A stretch of DNA of 64,000 nt from B1Sed10-231 sp046483385 (GCA_046483385.1 JAWODG010000152.1:17145-81144), one strand, 5' to 3'. Shown: positions 1-9,242, counted from the first letter of the stretch. A program made the numbers and translations. Notes: generated by a model from the letters alone, not told the origin.

Positions 1-526
1 CCGTGTGCAGTTCCTGTGTGAGGGCGGCCACGCCCTTGATGGCCAGTTTGGCCAGCCCGAGGTCCGTCACCCGCACTCGTCCGTTGTTGTCCAGCATGAT
101 GTTACTGGGCTTGACGTCACGATGGATGATGTCCTGCTCGGCCGCGTACTGGAGGGCGTCGGTGGTCTGGAGTACGATGTCGGTGGCGTCGCGCCACGGC
201 ATGCCGTCGGAATGCTCCCGCAGTATCTCCATGCAGTTCCGGCCGTCCACGTAGTCCATCACCATGAAGTGATAGCCGTCATTGACGCCGCAGTCGATGA
301 CCCGGACGATGTTGGGGTGGTCCAGACGGGCGGCCATCCGCGCCTCACGCAGGAAACGTTCGGCGTACTCCGGCCGGCTTTCGCTGAGGCGCTTGCGCAG
401 AACCTTCACCGCCACCAGCATGCCCAGTCCCTCGTGCTTGGCCAGGAACACCACGGCCGTCGCACCCTGACCGAGCTGGCGGATGACTTTACACTTGCCG
501 AATTTTCCGGGTAACCCCTGTCCCAT
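1..526 (-). CDS. Serine/threonine protein kinase, N-terminal part (runs off the window)
   Basis: Hanks-type Ser/Thr protein kinase; it phosphorylates Ser/Thr on proteins using ATP. Reading the minus strand from an ATG at 526 gives about 175 residues without a stop. Visible motifs: glycine loop GQGATAVV (residues 19-26), VAVK with the ATP-anchoring Lys41, catalytic loop HRDVKPSN (135-142) and the Mg-binding loop as DLG (155-157) in place of DFG. The start is supported by GGAGAAG seven bases upstream and a TATAAT -10 box just beyond it. The window edge cuts the gene just after the activation-loop start, so the kinase C-lobe and any C-terminal membrane or sensor region are unseen. Planctomycete-like genomes carry many such kinases. 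Substrate unknown. Confidence 0.95.
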   Translation of the reverse strand, partial: MGQGLPGKFGKCKVIRQLGQGATAVVFLAKHEGLGMLVAVKVLRKRLSESRPEYAERFLREARMAARLDHPNIVRVIDCGVNDGYHFMVMDYVDGRNCMEILREHSDGMPWRDATDIVLQTTDALQYAAEQDIIHRDVKPSNIMLDNNGRVRVTDLGLAKLAIKGVAALTQELHT

Positions 527-551
527 CGGCTTCTCCGTTCAGCGCGCCGGT

Positions 552-580
552 ATTATAGACAACGTGCCGACCCAAAACAA
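552..580 (-). promoter_or_regulatory. Sigma-70-like promoter for the kinase gene
   Basis: On the minus strand: TTGTTT, 17-base spacer, then a perfect TATAAT. It lies about 25 bases upstream of the kinase start at 526. The -35 is weak; the -10 is exact. Confidence 0.5.
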
Positions 581-604
581 ACCACCGTCCGGCCGTCCGG
601 CGCG

Positions 605-633
605 TTGACCGGTCCCGGCTTTTCTGGTACTTT
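605..633 (+). promoter_or_regulatory. Possible sigma-70 promoter for the secreted protein at 691
   Basis: TTGACC, 17-base spacer, TACTTT, about 60 bases upstream of the ATG at 691. Good -35, weak -10. Confidence 0.3.
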
Positions 634-690
634 CGACGTAGTCTGCGCGCAATCGCGCACGGGGGTAATACTCATGCGAGGGAAAAGAGG

Positions 691-2484
691 ATGAAAAAAC
701 TGGTGGCCGCGTTCCTGATCCTTGCTCTGTCGACCGCAAACGCCCTGGGCCAACCGGCGTGGGACAAAGTGCCCGAGGACGTGACGGCCGCCGTCGAAGT
801 GCGGGACATGCACAGTCTGGGCCCGCGTCTGCAGCAGGCCGTCATGCGGATAAGCCCGATGTTCATGATTCCGCCGCCCGGGCCAACGGTCACTTCGCAG
901 GCGTTGAAGACCCACAACTACGTCAGCGTGGACCTGGAGGCGCCCTTCCGCATCATCGTGCTGGCGCCGCCCCTCCATGAGACGCCGGTCACCCTCTACA
1001 GGGTCAACGACCCGGCTCTCTACATCGACAGCCTGTTCCAGAACATAGAACAGGAGAAGGTCGAGGACGGCATACACCATCTGCGAGAGCAGAGGGAGTC
1101 ATACGACCCCACCATGGACTCGCCGGGCGAGGGCCGGCCGCTCTACATCGGGTTCGCCGGGCAGACGGCGGCGATGGGCCGGAAGCTGGAGGCCGTGCGC
1201 ACGGCGGTAACCATGCTCAAGGAAGGCAACCTGCCGGCCGAGCCCCTGTTCGAGGCGGACGCCGGGGCTATGGTACGGCTGGGAAAGTTGATGCAAAGGC
1301 TGGAAGAGACCGGACAGGACCCTTTCGCGGGCTTTCGAGCGGCCATGGCGCAGATGCCGCTCCAGAACCCCCGGCAACGGGCCGCCATGGAGACCAACAT
1401 CCGGATGGTCGAAGCTTTCGTTGACCAGACCGAGGCCCTGTCCGCGGAGTGCGTGCTACAGGAGTCAGCATTGGTGAGCACCTTCGCTTTGAAACCCGTG
1501 GCCGGCGGCGGCATCGAACGGTTTCTGGCTGAGATACCAGGGGGCAACCCGGGCCTGATGAAACACCTGCCCGGCGGCGCTATCGTGGCCTTTGATATGC
1601 GCATGGGCGGAATGGAGGTTTTCATGGACTGGATGCTCGACCAGTGGCGGGCCAACCTGGGCGAGGAGGCCGAGGGCAACGAGCCGCTCCAGCGGATGGT
1701 CGACGCGATGGAGAGCTGGGCGAGCGTGCAGGCGGGCGGGTTCGCCGTTGCCCTCTACGGAGAGCGGGGCGCGCCCGTGACCGCCGCGGAGGTGTTCGCG
1801 GTGGACGACCCCGAGAAGGCTCAGGCCGCCATCGACAACGTCATGGGGAGCATGGATGCTCTGGCCGAGATGGGAGCCCAGCCGGGCTTCCGGTTCTCGA
1901 CGGAGGAGATTCCGGACGTGCCCTCCCACGGCGGGCGGGACATCTCCGGCTGGCGGATGCACTACCAGTTCGAGGCGGCCGCCGGCCTGCCGCCCAACGT
2001 GGTCCAGATGCAGCGGGCATCCATTGAAACCATGTGGGGCGGCGAACCAACCACCTACACGGCCTCGGCCGACAACCGTCTGCTGCTGACGATGGGCGGC
2101 GAAGCTCTGGAGCGTCTGAAGACAATGATAGACGGTCCTTCCGAACCCCTTTCCGAATCGGGCGTCCTGGCCGAGGCACTCGCCGACATGCCCGACGGGG
2201 CCGTGGCGGAAGGATTCATCGTGCCGGGTCGGTTCGCGGACTGGTACGTGGGCGTGATGGACTCGATGATGCAGCCGATGGGCTTCCCTCTGCCCCTCGC
2301 CAACATGCGGTTCGCGCCGGGTCCGCCCGTCGGCTTCGCCGTTTACGTGGACGAGGCCCACGTGGTCCGCAACCGGGTGCGCCTGCCGTTCGGCTCTCTC
2401 ACCGTTCTGGTGCAGGGCGTCATGACGGGCATGCAGCAGCCGCAGACTCGGCCGGCACCTTCCGAACAGGGACCGACCGAATAG
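691..2484 (+). CDS. Secreted protein of unknown function
   Basis: 597 residues. An N-terminal signal peptide is clear (MKK, then a hydrophobic stretch to ANALGQ at about residue 21), so the product is exported. The rest is soluble, Met/Gly/Pro-rich, with no catalytic motif I recognise. The layout (signal peptide, repeated alpha/beta segments, phrases such as LPGGAIVAFDMRMGG and ADMPDGAVAEGFI) recalls large DUF3352-like secreted proteins of planctomycete-type genomes, but I cannot confirm that family. GAGGGAAAAGAGG upstream serves as ribosome binding site. It stands alone, divergent from the kinase and followed by a hairpin. Confidence 0.8.
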   Translation: MKKLVAAFLILALSTANALGQPAWDKVPEDVTAAVEVRDMHSLGPRLQQAVMRISPMFMIPPPGPTVTSQALKTHNYVSVDLEAPFRIIVLAPPLHETPVTLYRVNDPALYIDSLFQNIEQEKVEDGIHHLREQRESYDPTMDSPGEGRPLYIGFAGQTAAMGRKLEAVRTAVTMLKEGNLPAEPLFEADAGAMVRLGKLMQRLEETGQDPFAGFRAAMAQMPLQNPRQRAAMETNIRMVEAFVDQTEALSAECVLQESALVSTFALKPVAGGGIERFLAEIPGGNPGLMKHLPGGAIVAFDMRMGGMEVFMDWMLDQWRANLGEEAEGNEPLQRMVDAMESWASVQAGGFAVALYGERGAPVTAAEVFAVDDPEKAQAAIDNVMGSMDALAEMGAQPGFRFSTEEIPDVPSHGGRDISGWRMHYQFEAAAGLPPNVVQMQRASIETMWGGEPTTYTASADNRLLLTMGGEALERLKTMIDGPSEPLSESGVLAEALADMPDGAVAEGFIVPGRFADWYVGVMDSMMQPMGFPLPLANMRFAPGPPVGFAVYVDEAHVVRNRVRLPFGSLTVLVQGVMTGMQQPQTRPAPSEQGPTE

Positions 2485-2513
2485 ACGGCCAAAGCGTCGC
2501 CGTGGGCGTCCCG

Positions 2514-2533
2514 CCGACCCGGGTCCGGGTCGG
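2514..2533. terminator. Strong hairpin between convergent genes
   Basis: Inverted repeat with 9-base arms (CCGACCCGG / CCGGGTCGG) and a 2-base centre, 30 bases after the stop of the gene ending at 2484 and before the convergent small gene ending at 2600. There is no T tract, so it may be a bidirectional stem acting with another factor. Confidence 0.4.
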
Positions 2534-2599
2534 ACGGCCCTACCCGCCCGCCGAAGCGGTCAACTATGACCCACAACCGGGGGCCGGCCCTGCTCGCCC

Positions 2600-2779
2600 C
2601 TACACCTCGCGCGAGCGCAGCGCGTCCACCAGCTCTTCCACCCGCTGGGCCAGATTCTCGTGGGCACGCATCAAGCGCCACGCGGCCACGAGGAAGATTA
2701 TCCAGCCGACGACGACCCCGCCCATCATGACCAGCCAGACGAGCAGAAAAACAACCCCTCCCGCCATCTCTCCACGCAT
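2600..2779 (-). CDS. Small single-pass membrane protein
   Basis: 59 residues, encoded opposite the intergenic DNA. Start ATG at 2779 is preceded by GGGAGGGACTC, a good ribosome binding site. The protein has a short N-terminus (MRGEMAGG), one strong membrane helix (residues about 9-33, VVFLLVWLVMMGGVVVGWII onward), then a charged helical tail (RAHENLAQRVEELVDALRS) that could form a coiled coil. It faces the secreted-protein gene tail to tail and is divergent from znuA. Function unknown. The coherent TM-plus-amphipathic layout and the binding site make a real gene likely. Confidence 0.6.
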   Translation of the reverse strand: MRGEMAGGVVFLLVWLVMMGGVVVGWIIFLVAAWRLMRAHENLAQRVEELVDALRSREV

Positions 2780-2895
2780 GAGTCCCTCCCGGGAAAGAGT
2801 AGTGCTTCATGTGATGCCGCGGACGCTGCCCGTGAAGCGCGGCCACCGCCCAGCACGGTGCGGAAATACGGACCCGCCCGTCAAGGCGCGTATAT

Positions 2896-2924
2896 TTGCA
2901 AACAAGTTGCGTTTTCGGTAATAT
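2896..2924 (+). promoter_or_regulatory. Candidate promoter of the zinc-importer operon
   Basis: TTGCAA, 17-base spacer, TAATAT (4 of 6 at each box), about 75 bases before the znuA start. A short GCAA/TTGC inverted repeat overlaps the -35 and could be part of a metal-responsive operator, but it matches no Zur box that I know. Confidence 0.35.
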
Positions 2925-2999
2925 CCGGGGCTATGCGGTGAGCGTCCGGTTGACCGGACGCGCGGGGCACCATTGACTCGCCACACAGGAGACGTCCAG

Positions 3000-3971
3000 A
3001 TGCGAATGCGGGCGCGGGTGCAAACGACTGTTCTGGCCGGAGCGCTGCTGTGTCTGCTGCTGGTGGCGGGCTGCGGCGGTGAAGAAACGGGCGGCACCGG
3101 CGCGCCCGAGCGGGCGGCCGAGGTGCGGGCCTTCGTCAGCATCCCGCCCCAGGCGCAGTTCGTCGAACGGGTGGGGGGCGACCACGTGCAGGTGGGCATC
3201 CTGGTGAAGCCCGGTCACAGCCCGCACACCTACGAACCGACGCCCCGCCAGATGACGGAACTGGCGGAAGCGGGCGTGTACTTCCTCATCGGCGTGCCCT
3301 TCGAGGACATCCTGAAGGAACGCATCCGCAGCGCCAACCCGGACATGGCGATGGTGGACACCGGGCGCGGCATCGAACTGCGGGAGATGGAGACGCACCA
3401 CACCCATGGCAAAGCGGAGGAGCACGAACACGAGGAGCAAGAACACGAGGAGCACAAACACGGGGAGCACGATGATCACGAAGGCCGCAAGGACCCCCAC
3501 GTCTGGCTGGACCCCGCCAACGTGGGCGTGATGGCGGGGCACATAGCGGAGGCGCTCGTCGAGCAGGACCCCGAGCACGAGGCCGACTACAGGGCCAACC
3601 TGGAGGAGTTCCGGGCAGAGCTGGACCGCCTCGACGCGCGAATACGGGAAAGTCTGGAGGGCCTCGAGCAGCGGGAGATACTGGTCTTCCACCCGGCGTT
3701 CGGCTACTTCACCGACGCCTACGGGCTCGAACAGGTGCCCATCGAAATCGAGGGGAAGGAGCCGGGCGCGAAGGCGCTGTCCGAGCTTATCTCCTTTGCG
3801 AAGCAACGGGGGATAAAGGTCGTGTTCGTGCAGAAACAGTTCAGCAGCAAAACCGCGCAGGTCGTGGCGCGGGAAATCGACGGGCAGGTGGTGCCTCTCG
3901 ACCCGCTGGCCCGCGACTACGTGGGCACGATGGAGGACATCGCCGAGGCATTCGCGGAGGCGCTGCGATGA
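3000..3971 (+). CDS. znuA: Zinc ABC transporter substrate-binding lipoprotein (ZnuA/AdcA type)
   Basis: Cluster A-I solute-binding protein that captures Zn(II) (possibly Mn) and passes it to the permease. 323 residues from the ATG at 3000, chosen because AGGAG lies eight bases upstream; a TTG at 2973 is in frame but has no such site. Lipobox LLVAGC puts the acylated Cys at residue 25. Metal ligands expected for the family are visible in GHSPHTYEP, DPHVWLDP and FHPAFGYF. Between the first two lies a His/Glu-rich loop (about residues 130-165, repeats of HEHEE and EHKHGEHDDHE), the hallmark of zinc rather than manganese binders. First gene of a tightly coupled three-gene operon. Confidence 0.93.
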   Translation: MRMRARVQTTVLAGALLCLLLVAGCGGEETGGTGAPERAAEVRAFVSIPPQAQFVERVGGDHVQVGILVKPGHSPHTYEPTPRQMTELAEAGVYFLIGVPFEDILKERIRSANPDMAMVDTGRGIELREMETHHTHGKAEEHEHEEQEHEEHKHGEHDDHEGRKDPHVWLDPANVGVMAGHIAEALVEQDPEHEADYRANLEEFRAELDRLDARIRESLEGLEQREILVFHPAFGYFTDAYGLEQVPIEIEGKEPGAKALSELISFAKQRGIKVVFVQKQFSSKTAQVVAREIDGQVVPLDPLARDYVGTMEDIAEAFAEALR

Positions 3972-4723
3972 GTGACGAGACGCCGGCCGTCGCGTTGCGC
4001 GATGTGAGCTTCAGCTATGACGGGGCGCTCGTGCTGGAGCGTGTGTCACTGGAGGTGCCGGAGGGGGACTTCCTGGGCATCATCGGCCCCAACGGGGGCG
4101 GCAAAACGACGCTCCTGCGGCTTGTGCTGGGGCTGAACCGACCGAACTCCGGGGAGGTGCGCGTCTTCGGGCGGCCCCCTCAGCAGGTGCGCCGGCAGAT
4201 GGGATACGTGCCCCAGAAACCGAACCTCGACCCCGACTTCCCCATCTCCGTGGAGGAGGTCGTGCTGATGGGACGGCTGGGACAGTCCCGCCTGGTGTGG
4301 CGTTACCGGGCGGAAGACCGCGAGGCGGCCCGGCAGGCGATGGAGGATGTCGAGATACAGCCCCTCCGCAAGCAGCTTTTCGGCAAACTTTCGGGGGGCC
4401 AGCAGCGCCGCGCCCTCATCGCCCGCGCCCTGGCCACCCGTCCGCGACTGCTGCTGCTGGACGAGCCCACCGTCGGGGTGGATCACCGCGTCGAGCACGA
4501 GATCTACTCCCTGCTGGACCGGCTGAACGAACAGATGACCATCGTGCTGGTCTCCCACGACGTCGGCTGCGTCACCGAGCACGTCAACCGCCTGGCCTGC
4601 GTGCACCAGCGCGTGTTCTGCCACGAAGCGGACGAGATTACCGGCGAGGTCATCGAGGCCATATATCGCGGCCCGGCGGAGATGACCCGCCACCACCCCG
4701 AGGAGCAGGAAGGGGGCGACTGA
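3968..4723 (+). CDS. znuC: Zinc ABC transporter ATP-binding protein
   Basis: ATPase of the zinc importer, 251 residues. Walker A GPNGGGKTT (near residue 39), Q-loop in YVPQKPN, signature LSGGQQRR, Walker B LLLLDEPT and the switch His in LVSHD are all present. Its ATG overlaps the znuA stop by four bases, which indicates translational coupling. The C-terminus (EEVIEAIYRG onward) matches the usual ZnuC/MntB tail. The cytoplasmic dimer would energise the permease that follows. Confidence 0.93.
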   Translation: MSDETPAVALRDVSFSYDGALVLERVSLEVPEGDFLGIIGPNGGGKTTLLRLVLGLNRPNSGEVRVFGRPPQQVRRQMGYVPQKPNLDPDFPISVEEVVLMGRLGQSRLVWRYRAEDREAARQAMEDVEIQPLRKQLFGKLSGGQQRRALIARALATRPRLLLLDEPTVGVDHRVEHEIYSLLDRLNEQMTIVLVSHDVGCVTEHVNRLACVHQRVFCHEADEITGEVIEAIYRGPAEMTRHHPEEQEGGD

Positions 4724-5578
4724 GTGGCTGGATTCCTCCACGCGTTGCAGACCCAGACCTTCATGCAGAACGCGGTCATCGTGGGCCTGCTGGCCAGCGC
4801 CGCCTGCGCCATGGTGGGCACCTACGTGGTGGTCAAGCGCATCACCTTCATCAGCGGGGGCATAGCGCACGCGGTCCTGGGCGGCATGGGTGTGGCCTAT
4901 TTCCTCAATCGGGACCCGCTGGCCGGGGCGCTGGTGGCCTCCATCGTGGCCGCCCTCATCATCGGAATAGTCAGCCTGCGCGCCCGTCAGCGGGAGGACA
5001 CCATCATCGGCGCCCTCTGGGCGGTGGGCATGGCCGTCGGCATCGTGTTCATGCACAAGACCGAGGGATACCAGGTGGACCTGATGAACTACCTGTTCGG
5101 CAACATCCTGTTGGTCACGCGCGGCGATGTCTTTCTGACCCTGGCCCTGGACGTCGGCATTCTGGGGGCGGTGCTGCTGTTCTACAAAAGGTTCCTGGGC
5201 ATCTGCTTCGACGAGGAGTTCACCCGCATTCAGGGGGTGCAGGTGGACGTATTCTACCTGCTGCTCCTCTGCCTCATTGCGCTGACGGTCGTCATCCTGG
5301 TGCAGGTGGTGGGCATAATACTGGTGATAGCGCTGCTGACACTGCCCGCCGCGACCGCAGGACATTACGGCCGCAGCCTCAAGCAGATGATGGTCATCGC
5401 GCTGGTGGTGGGGGCGGCGTGCACCACCGGCGGGCTGGCCCTCTCCTATCCCTACGACCTGCCGTCGGGGGCCACCATTGTGCTGATTGCCGGGGGCGTT
5501 TACTTGGCCTCGACGGTGCTGAACGGGGTTCTGCGCCGGGGGGCGAGCGCCGCCGGGAAGGCGCGTGAGCGGGAATGA
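4724..5578 (+). CDS. znuB: Zinc ABC transporter permease
   Basis: Membrane permease of the ABC-3 family, 284 residues with about eight hydrophobic helices. Typical segments include ITFISGGIAHAVLGGMG near the N-terminus and IILVIALLTLPAATA, the conserved late helix of this family. It starts with GTG directly after the znuC stop. The C-terminal helix is followed by a short Arg-rich tail. No zur regulator is found next to the operon. Confidence 0.92.
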   Translation: MAGFLHALQTQTFMQNAVIVGLLASAACAMVGTYVVVKRITFISGGIAHAVLGGMGVAYFLNRDPLAGALVASIVAALIIGIVSLRARQREDTIIGALWAVGMAVGIVFMHKTEGYQVDLMNYLFGNILLVTRGDVFLTLALDVGILGAVLLFYKRFLGICFDEEFTRIQGVQVDVFYLLLLCLIALTVVILVQVVGIILVIALLTLPAATAGHYGRSLKQMMVIALVVGAACTTGGLALSYPYDLPSGATIVLIAGGVYLASTVLNGVLRRGASAAGKARERE

Positions 5579-5662
5579 GGCGGTTCACGGTAAGTTGAAA
5601 CAGCCGTCTCAGCCGCCTTAGACTACCCGCAAGTTCCGGCAGGTTCCCCCGGGGAGAAACCG

Positions 5663-6727
5663 ATGGCGCTCCGCCTCATCGAGATGGTCTGTCCCGAGGA
5701 GAAGCGGGAAGAGGTCGAACAACTGGTCCGCGAGCACGAGCCCCAGGGGCTCTGGCACGACCGGTTGATGGACGACCAGGTCATCGTGAAAATCCTCATG
5801 CCGGCCACACGCGCCGAGGCCCTGCTGGACCACCTGGAGAGCAACTACGGCGGCATGGAGGGCTTCCGCATCCTGCTGCTGCCCGTGCAGGCCGCCCTCC
5901 CCCGCCCCGAGGAACCGGAGGAGCCGGCCGGCGAGGCGCCGTTCCAGGAATCGCCCAAGCCCCTGCCCACCCGAATCAGCCGCCAGGAGCTGTACGCCGA
6001 AGTCTCCGCCTCCGCCGAATCCAGCCGGGTCTTCTACGTCATGATCGCCCTCTCCAGCGTGGTCGCGGCCATCGGTTTGTGGCGGGACAACGTGGCCGTC
6101 ATCATTGGCGCCATGGTCATCGCCCCGCTGCTCGGCCCCAACATGGCCATGGCCTTCGCCACCACTCTGGGGGACGGCAAGCTGGGCCGCCGGGCCTTCA
6201 GGACCAGCGTCACGGGCATCGGGCTGGCACTCGCCCTGTCCGTGCTCATCGGCCTGATACTGAGTGTGAGCCCCGGCATCGCAGGGGTCGCGGCGCCGGA
6301 GATGGCGGACTCGGAACTGCTCATCCGCGCCCGGGTGTCGCTGGCGGACGTGGTGCTGGCCCTCTGCGCGGGCAGCGCGGGGGCGCTGGCGTTCACCACG
6401 GGCATACCCACGGCCCTGGTCGGCGTCATGGTGGCCGTGGCGCTGCTGCCGCCGCTGGTAGCCCTCGGCCTGCTTACGGGCGCGGGGGAATGGGAGCTGG
6501 CGACGGGCGCTCTCCTGCTGTTCGTGACCAACGTCATCTGCGTGAACCTGGCCGGCGTGGCCACCTTCCTGGGCCACGGCATCCGGCCGCGGACCTGGTG
6601 GGAGACCGATAGGGCACGCAAGGCGTCCCGCGGCGCGCTGCTGGTCTGGATACTTCTGCTCGCGGCACTCGTGGCCGCCATTCTGCTGGCGCAGGGGCAC
6701 GTGGCCGAACCGTCCGGGGTGCCCTGA
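5663..6727 (+). CDS. DUF389 / TIGR00341 family membrane protein
   Basis: 354 residues. The first 110 or so form a soluble domain starting MALRLIEMVCPEEKREE, followed by a Pro/Glu linker and then about eight membrane helices. The family-typical stretch IALSSVVAAIGLWRDNVAVI leads into IGAMVIAPLLGPNMAMAFA. Function is unknown for this family; it is widespread in bacteria and archaea. The start is supported by GGGGAGAAACCG. It sits 84 bases after znuB, so could be co-transcribed, but no functional link is evident. Confidence 0.88.
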   Translation: MALRLIEMVCPEEKREEVEQLVREHEPQGLWHDRLMDDQVIVKILMPATRAEALLDHLESNYGGMEGFRILLLPVQAALPRPEEPEEPAGEAPFQESPKPLPTRISRQELYAEVSASAESSRVFYVMIALSSVVAAIGLWRDNVAVIIGAMVIAPLLGPNMAMAFATTLGDGKLGRRAFRTSVTGIGLALALSVLIGLILSVSPGIAGVAAPEMADSELLIRARVSLADVVLALCAGSAGALAFTTGIPTALVGVMVAVALLPPLVALGLLTGAGEWELATGALLLFVTNVICVNLAGVATFLGHGIRPRTWWETDRARKASRGALLVWILLLAALVAAILLAQGHVAEPSGVP

Positions 6728-6756
6728 CGGATCCACCCCGCTAATCGGAGGGATTC

Positions 6757-7329
6757 ATGCCGATCGTCGTGCTCATCGTGGTCGGGCTCCTGGCGCTCTG
6801 GGGAATCGTCACCTACAACCGTCTGGTCCGGTGGCGCAACCGCACGCGCGAGGCGTGGAGCGGCATCGACGTGCAGCTCAAGCGGCGCTACGACCTCATC
6901 CCACCCCTGGCGGAAGCGGTGCAGGAATACAGCGAACACGAGCGCGAGTTGATGCCGGAGATCGCGCGCCGCCGGGCGCAGGCCGTCGGCGCCGTGGGTC
7001 CGATTGAGCAGGCCGACGCCGAGAACGCCCTCTCCAGCGGCCTTCGGGCCGTCTTCGCCGTGGCGGAGGCATACCCCGACCTGAAGGCCAGCGAGAACTT
7101 CCTGGACCTGCAGCGCAACCTCACCGAGGTGGAGGACCAGATCCAGCTCGCCCGACGCTACTACAACGGGAGCGTCCGGCACTACAATAACCTTGTCCTG
7201 TCCTTCCCTTCGCTGCTGGTGGCACGGCTCGGCGGCTTCCGGCCGGCCGAGTTCTTCGAGATAGAGCTGGCCACCGAGCGAAGAGCACCGGAGGTGGAAA
7301 TGACCCCTGACCGGAGCAACGAGGAATGA
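6757..7329 (+). CDS. lemA: LemA family protein
   Basis: 190 residues. One N-terminal membrane helix (PIVVLIVVGLLALWGIV) is followed by the LemA helical bundle with the family phrases YNRLVRWRN, REAWSGIDVQLKRRYDLIP and ETEDQ-like TEVEDQIQLARRYYNGSVR, and FPS...ARLGGF near the end. LemA proteins are membrane-anchored with the bundle facing outward; their biochemical role is unsettled. CGGAGGG precedes the start. The stop overlaps the start of the DUF2207 gene by four bases, a common LemA pairing. Confidence 0.92.
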   Translation: MPIVVLIVVGLLALWGIVTYNRLVRWRNRTREAWSGIDVQLKRRYDLIPPLAEAVQEYSEHERELMPEIARRRAQAVGAVGPIEQADAENALSSGLRAVFAVAEAYPDLKASENFLDLQRNLTEVEDQIQLARRYYNGSVRHYNNLVLSFPSLLVARLGGFRPAEFFEIELATERRAPEVEMTPDRSNEE

Positions 7330-9242
7330 GACTTTCAGCTCTGTTCGCCTTGCTGCTGTGCCTGGTGCCGGCGTCACCGGTTCGGGCCCGGACCGGCGAG
7401 GGCATCCTCGACTACCACAGTGACATCACCGTGCACGAGGACGCCTCGATGACCGTCCGGGAGACCATCCGCGTGCAGGCCGCCGGCGACAGGATAAAGC
7501 GTGGCATCTACCGGGACTTCCCCACCCGCTATCAAGACCGGACCGGCCGACGGCACGTGGTGGACTTCGACCTGCTGGGCGTGGAGCGCGACGGTCGGCC
7601 GGAGCCTCACCACACCGAGTCCCGCCCCAACGGTGTGCGCGTCTATATCGGGCAGAAGAACGTCTACCTCCGGCCGGGCGAATACACCTACACCCTGACA
7701 TATCGAACCGACTGGCAGTTGGGGTTCTTCGATGACCACGACGAGCTTTACTGGAACGTTACCGGGACGGGGTGGGACTTTCCCATCCGGGAAGCCTCGG
7801 CGACGGTGCACCTGCCGGACGTGCCGCGCGAGGAGATAGGCCCGCTGAAGGCCTGGACCGGGCCCAAGGGCGCCGAGGGCGGGGCCTATGAAGCCGAGAC
7901 CGGCGAAGCGGGCGCCGTCCACTTCCGCACCACGACGCCGCTTGGGCGGGAAGAGGGACTCACCATCGCCGTCGCGTGGCCGAAGGGCTACGTGAATGAG
8001 CCCACCGAAGCCGAGAAATGGAAACACGACGTGCTGTCCAACCTCGGCCCGCTGGTCGGCCTGGTCGGGACCTTCCTCGTCGTCATCTACTACCTCATCG
8101 TGTGGTTCAACGTCGGCATCGACCCGGAGGCGGGCGTCATCGTGCCCCTCTACGAGCCGCCGCAGGACTGCTCACCCGCCGTGGCCCGGTTCGTCCGGGA
8201 GATGGGCTACGACAACCGGACCTTCGCGGCTGCCGTCATCAGCATGGCGGTCAAGGGATATCTGAGCATCGAAGAGGACGAGGACGGGACCTATACGCTC
8301 CGCCGCGGCGAGGCCCCGGCCGGCGTCCTCAGCAAAGAAGAGAAGAAGATAGCCGGCAAGCTGCTCGGACGCCGCGAGGAAGTCGTCATCGAGCAGGACA
8401 ACCACTCGCGCATCAGCAAAGCGATCAACGCCGCGAAGACGTCCCTGGGCCTGACCTGCGAGAAGAAGTACTTCCTGACCAACAAGCGCTATTTCATCCC
8501 CGGCGCGGTGATCTCCGTGGCGACCGTCCTGCTGATGGGCCTGTTCTACTCCCCGCTGGCAACCGCGTTCCTCGGGGCGTGGCTGAGCATCTGGAGCATC
8601 GGCGTCTTCGCACTGCTCTCGGCTGCGGTGGCGGCGTGGCGTTCGGCCGTCCGGGGGCCACAACATATTACTTCCGGGGGCGGCGCCCTGTTCCTGACGC
8701 TGTTCTCCATCCCGTTCGTCGCCGGGGAGATATTCGGCATCTTCGCACTCAGCATGATGACCTCCGTTCTCGTGCCGGTGGTCATACTTCTCCTGGCCGG
8801 GATCAACCTTCTGTTCTACCACCTCATCAAGGCGCCGACTCTGATCGGACGACAACTGCTCGACAAAATCGAGGGCTTCCGCATGTTCCTGGCGGCCACC
8901 GAAGGGGACAGCATGGCGGTGATGCACGGCCCGGAGCGGACGGTCGAGCTCTACGAGCGCTACCTGCCCTACGCGCTGGCGCTGGACGTGGAGCAGGAGT
9001 GGTCCGAGCAGTTCTCGGAGGTGCTGCGGAGGGCGTCGCAGTCGCCCAACGGCTACAGCCCGGTCTGGTATTCCGGTTCCTCGTGGAGTTCGGCCCGGGC
9101 GGGCGCGTTCGCGGGGGGACTGGCCGGCTCGTTCGGCAGCGCCATCGCGTCGTCGTCCACCGCCCCCGGCAGCAGCTCCGGCTTCAGCGGGGGCGGCTCC
9201 TCCGGCGGAGGCGGCGGCGGAGGAGGAGGGGGAGGCTGGTGA
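7326..9242 (+). CDS. DUF2207 domain membrane protein with glycine-rich tail
   Basis: 638 residues: signal peptide (ends near VRAR), an extracellular beta-rich DUF2207 domain (about residues 25-215, with YHSDITVHEDASMTVRETI and RGIYRDFPTRY), a membrane helix near 240 (LVGLVGTFLVVIYYLIVWF), a cytoplasmic part, and two or three further helices near 390-500. The C-terminus is an extreme Ser/Gly tail ending in a run of glycines and a Trp, as seen in many DUF2207/YgcG-like proteins. It overlaps lemA and is probably made with it. Role unknown; the pairing suggests an envelope-associated complex. Confidence 0.9.
   Translation: MRLSALFALLLCLVPASPVRARTGEGILDYHSDITVHEDASMTVRETIRVQAAGDRIKRGIYRDFPTRYQDRTGRRHVVDFDLLGVERDGRPEPHHTESRPNGVRVYIGQKNVYLRPGEYTYTLTYRTDWQLGFFDDHDELYWNVTGTGWDFPIREASATVHLPDVPREEIGPLKAWTGPKGAEGGAYEAETGEAGAVHFRTTTPLGREEGLTIAVAWPKGYVNEPTEAEKWKHDVLSNLGPLVGLVGTFLVVIYYLIVWFNVGIDPEAGVIVPLYEPPQDCSPAVARFVREMGYDNRTFAAAVISMAVKGYLSIEEDEDGTYTLRRGEAPAGVLSKEEKKIAGKLLGRREEVVIEQDNHSRISKAINAAKTSLGLTCEKKYFLTNKRYFIPGAVISVATVLLMGLFYSPLATAFLGAWLSIWSIGVFALLSAAVAAWRSAVRGPQHITSGGGALFLTLFSIPFVAGEIFGIFALSMMTSVLVPVVILLLAGINLLFYHLIKAPTLIGRQLLDKIEGFRMFLAATEGDSMAVMHGPERTVELYERYLPYALALDVEQEWSEQFSEVLRRASQSPNGYSPVWYSGSSWSSARAGAFAGGLAGSFGSAIASSSTAPGSSSGFSGGGSSGGGGGGGGGGGW

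Noticed and set aside
2896..2924. Zur-type operator before znuA.
   Set aside because: Only a 4-base inverted repeat is visible; not enough to call a repressor site.
4046..5365. Long antisense frame opposite znuC/znuB.
   Set aside because: Composition is His/Gln/Ala-rich with no family features; the opposite strand carries unmistakable ABC transporter genes.
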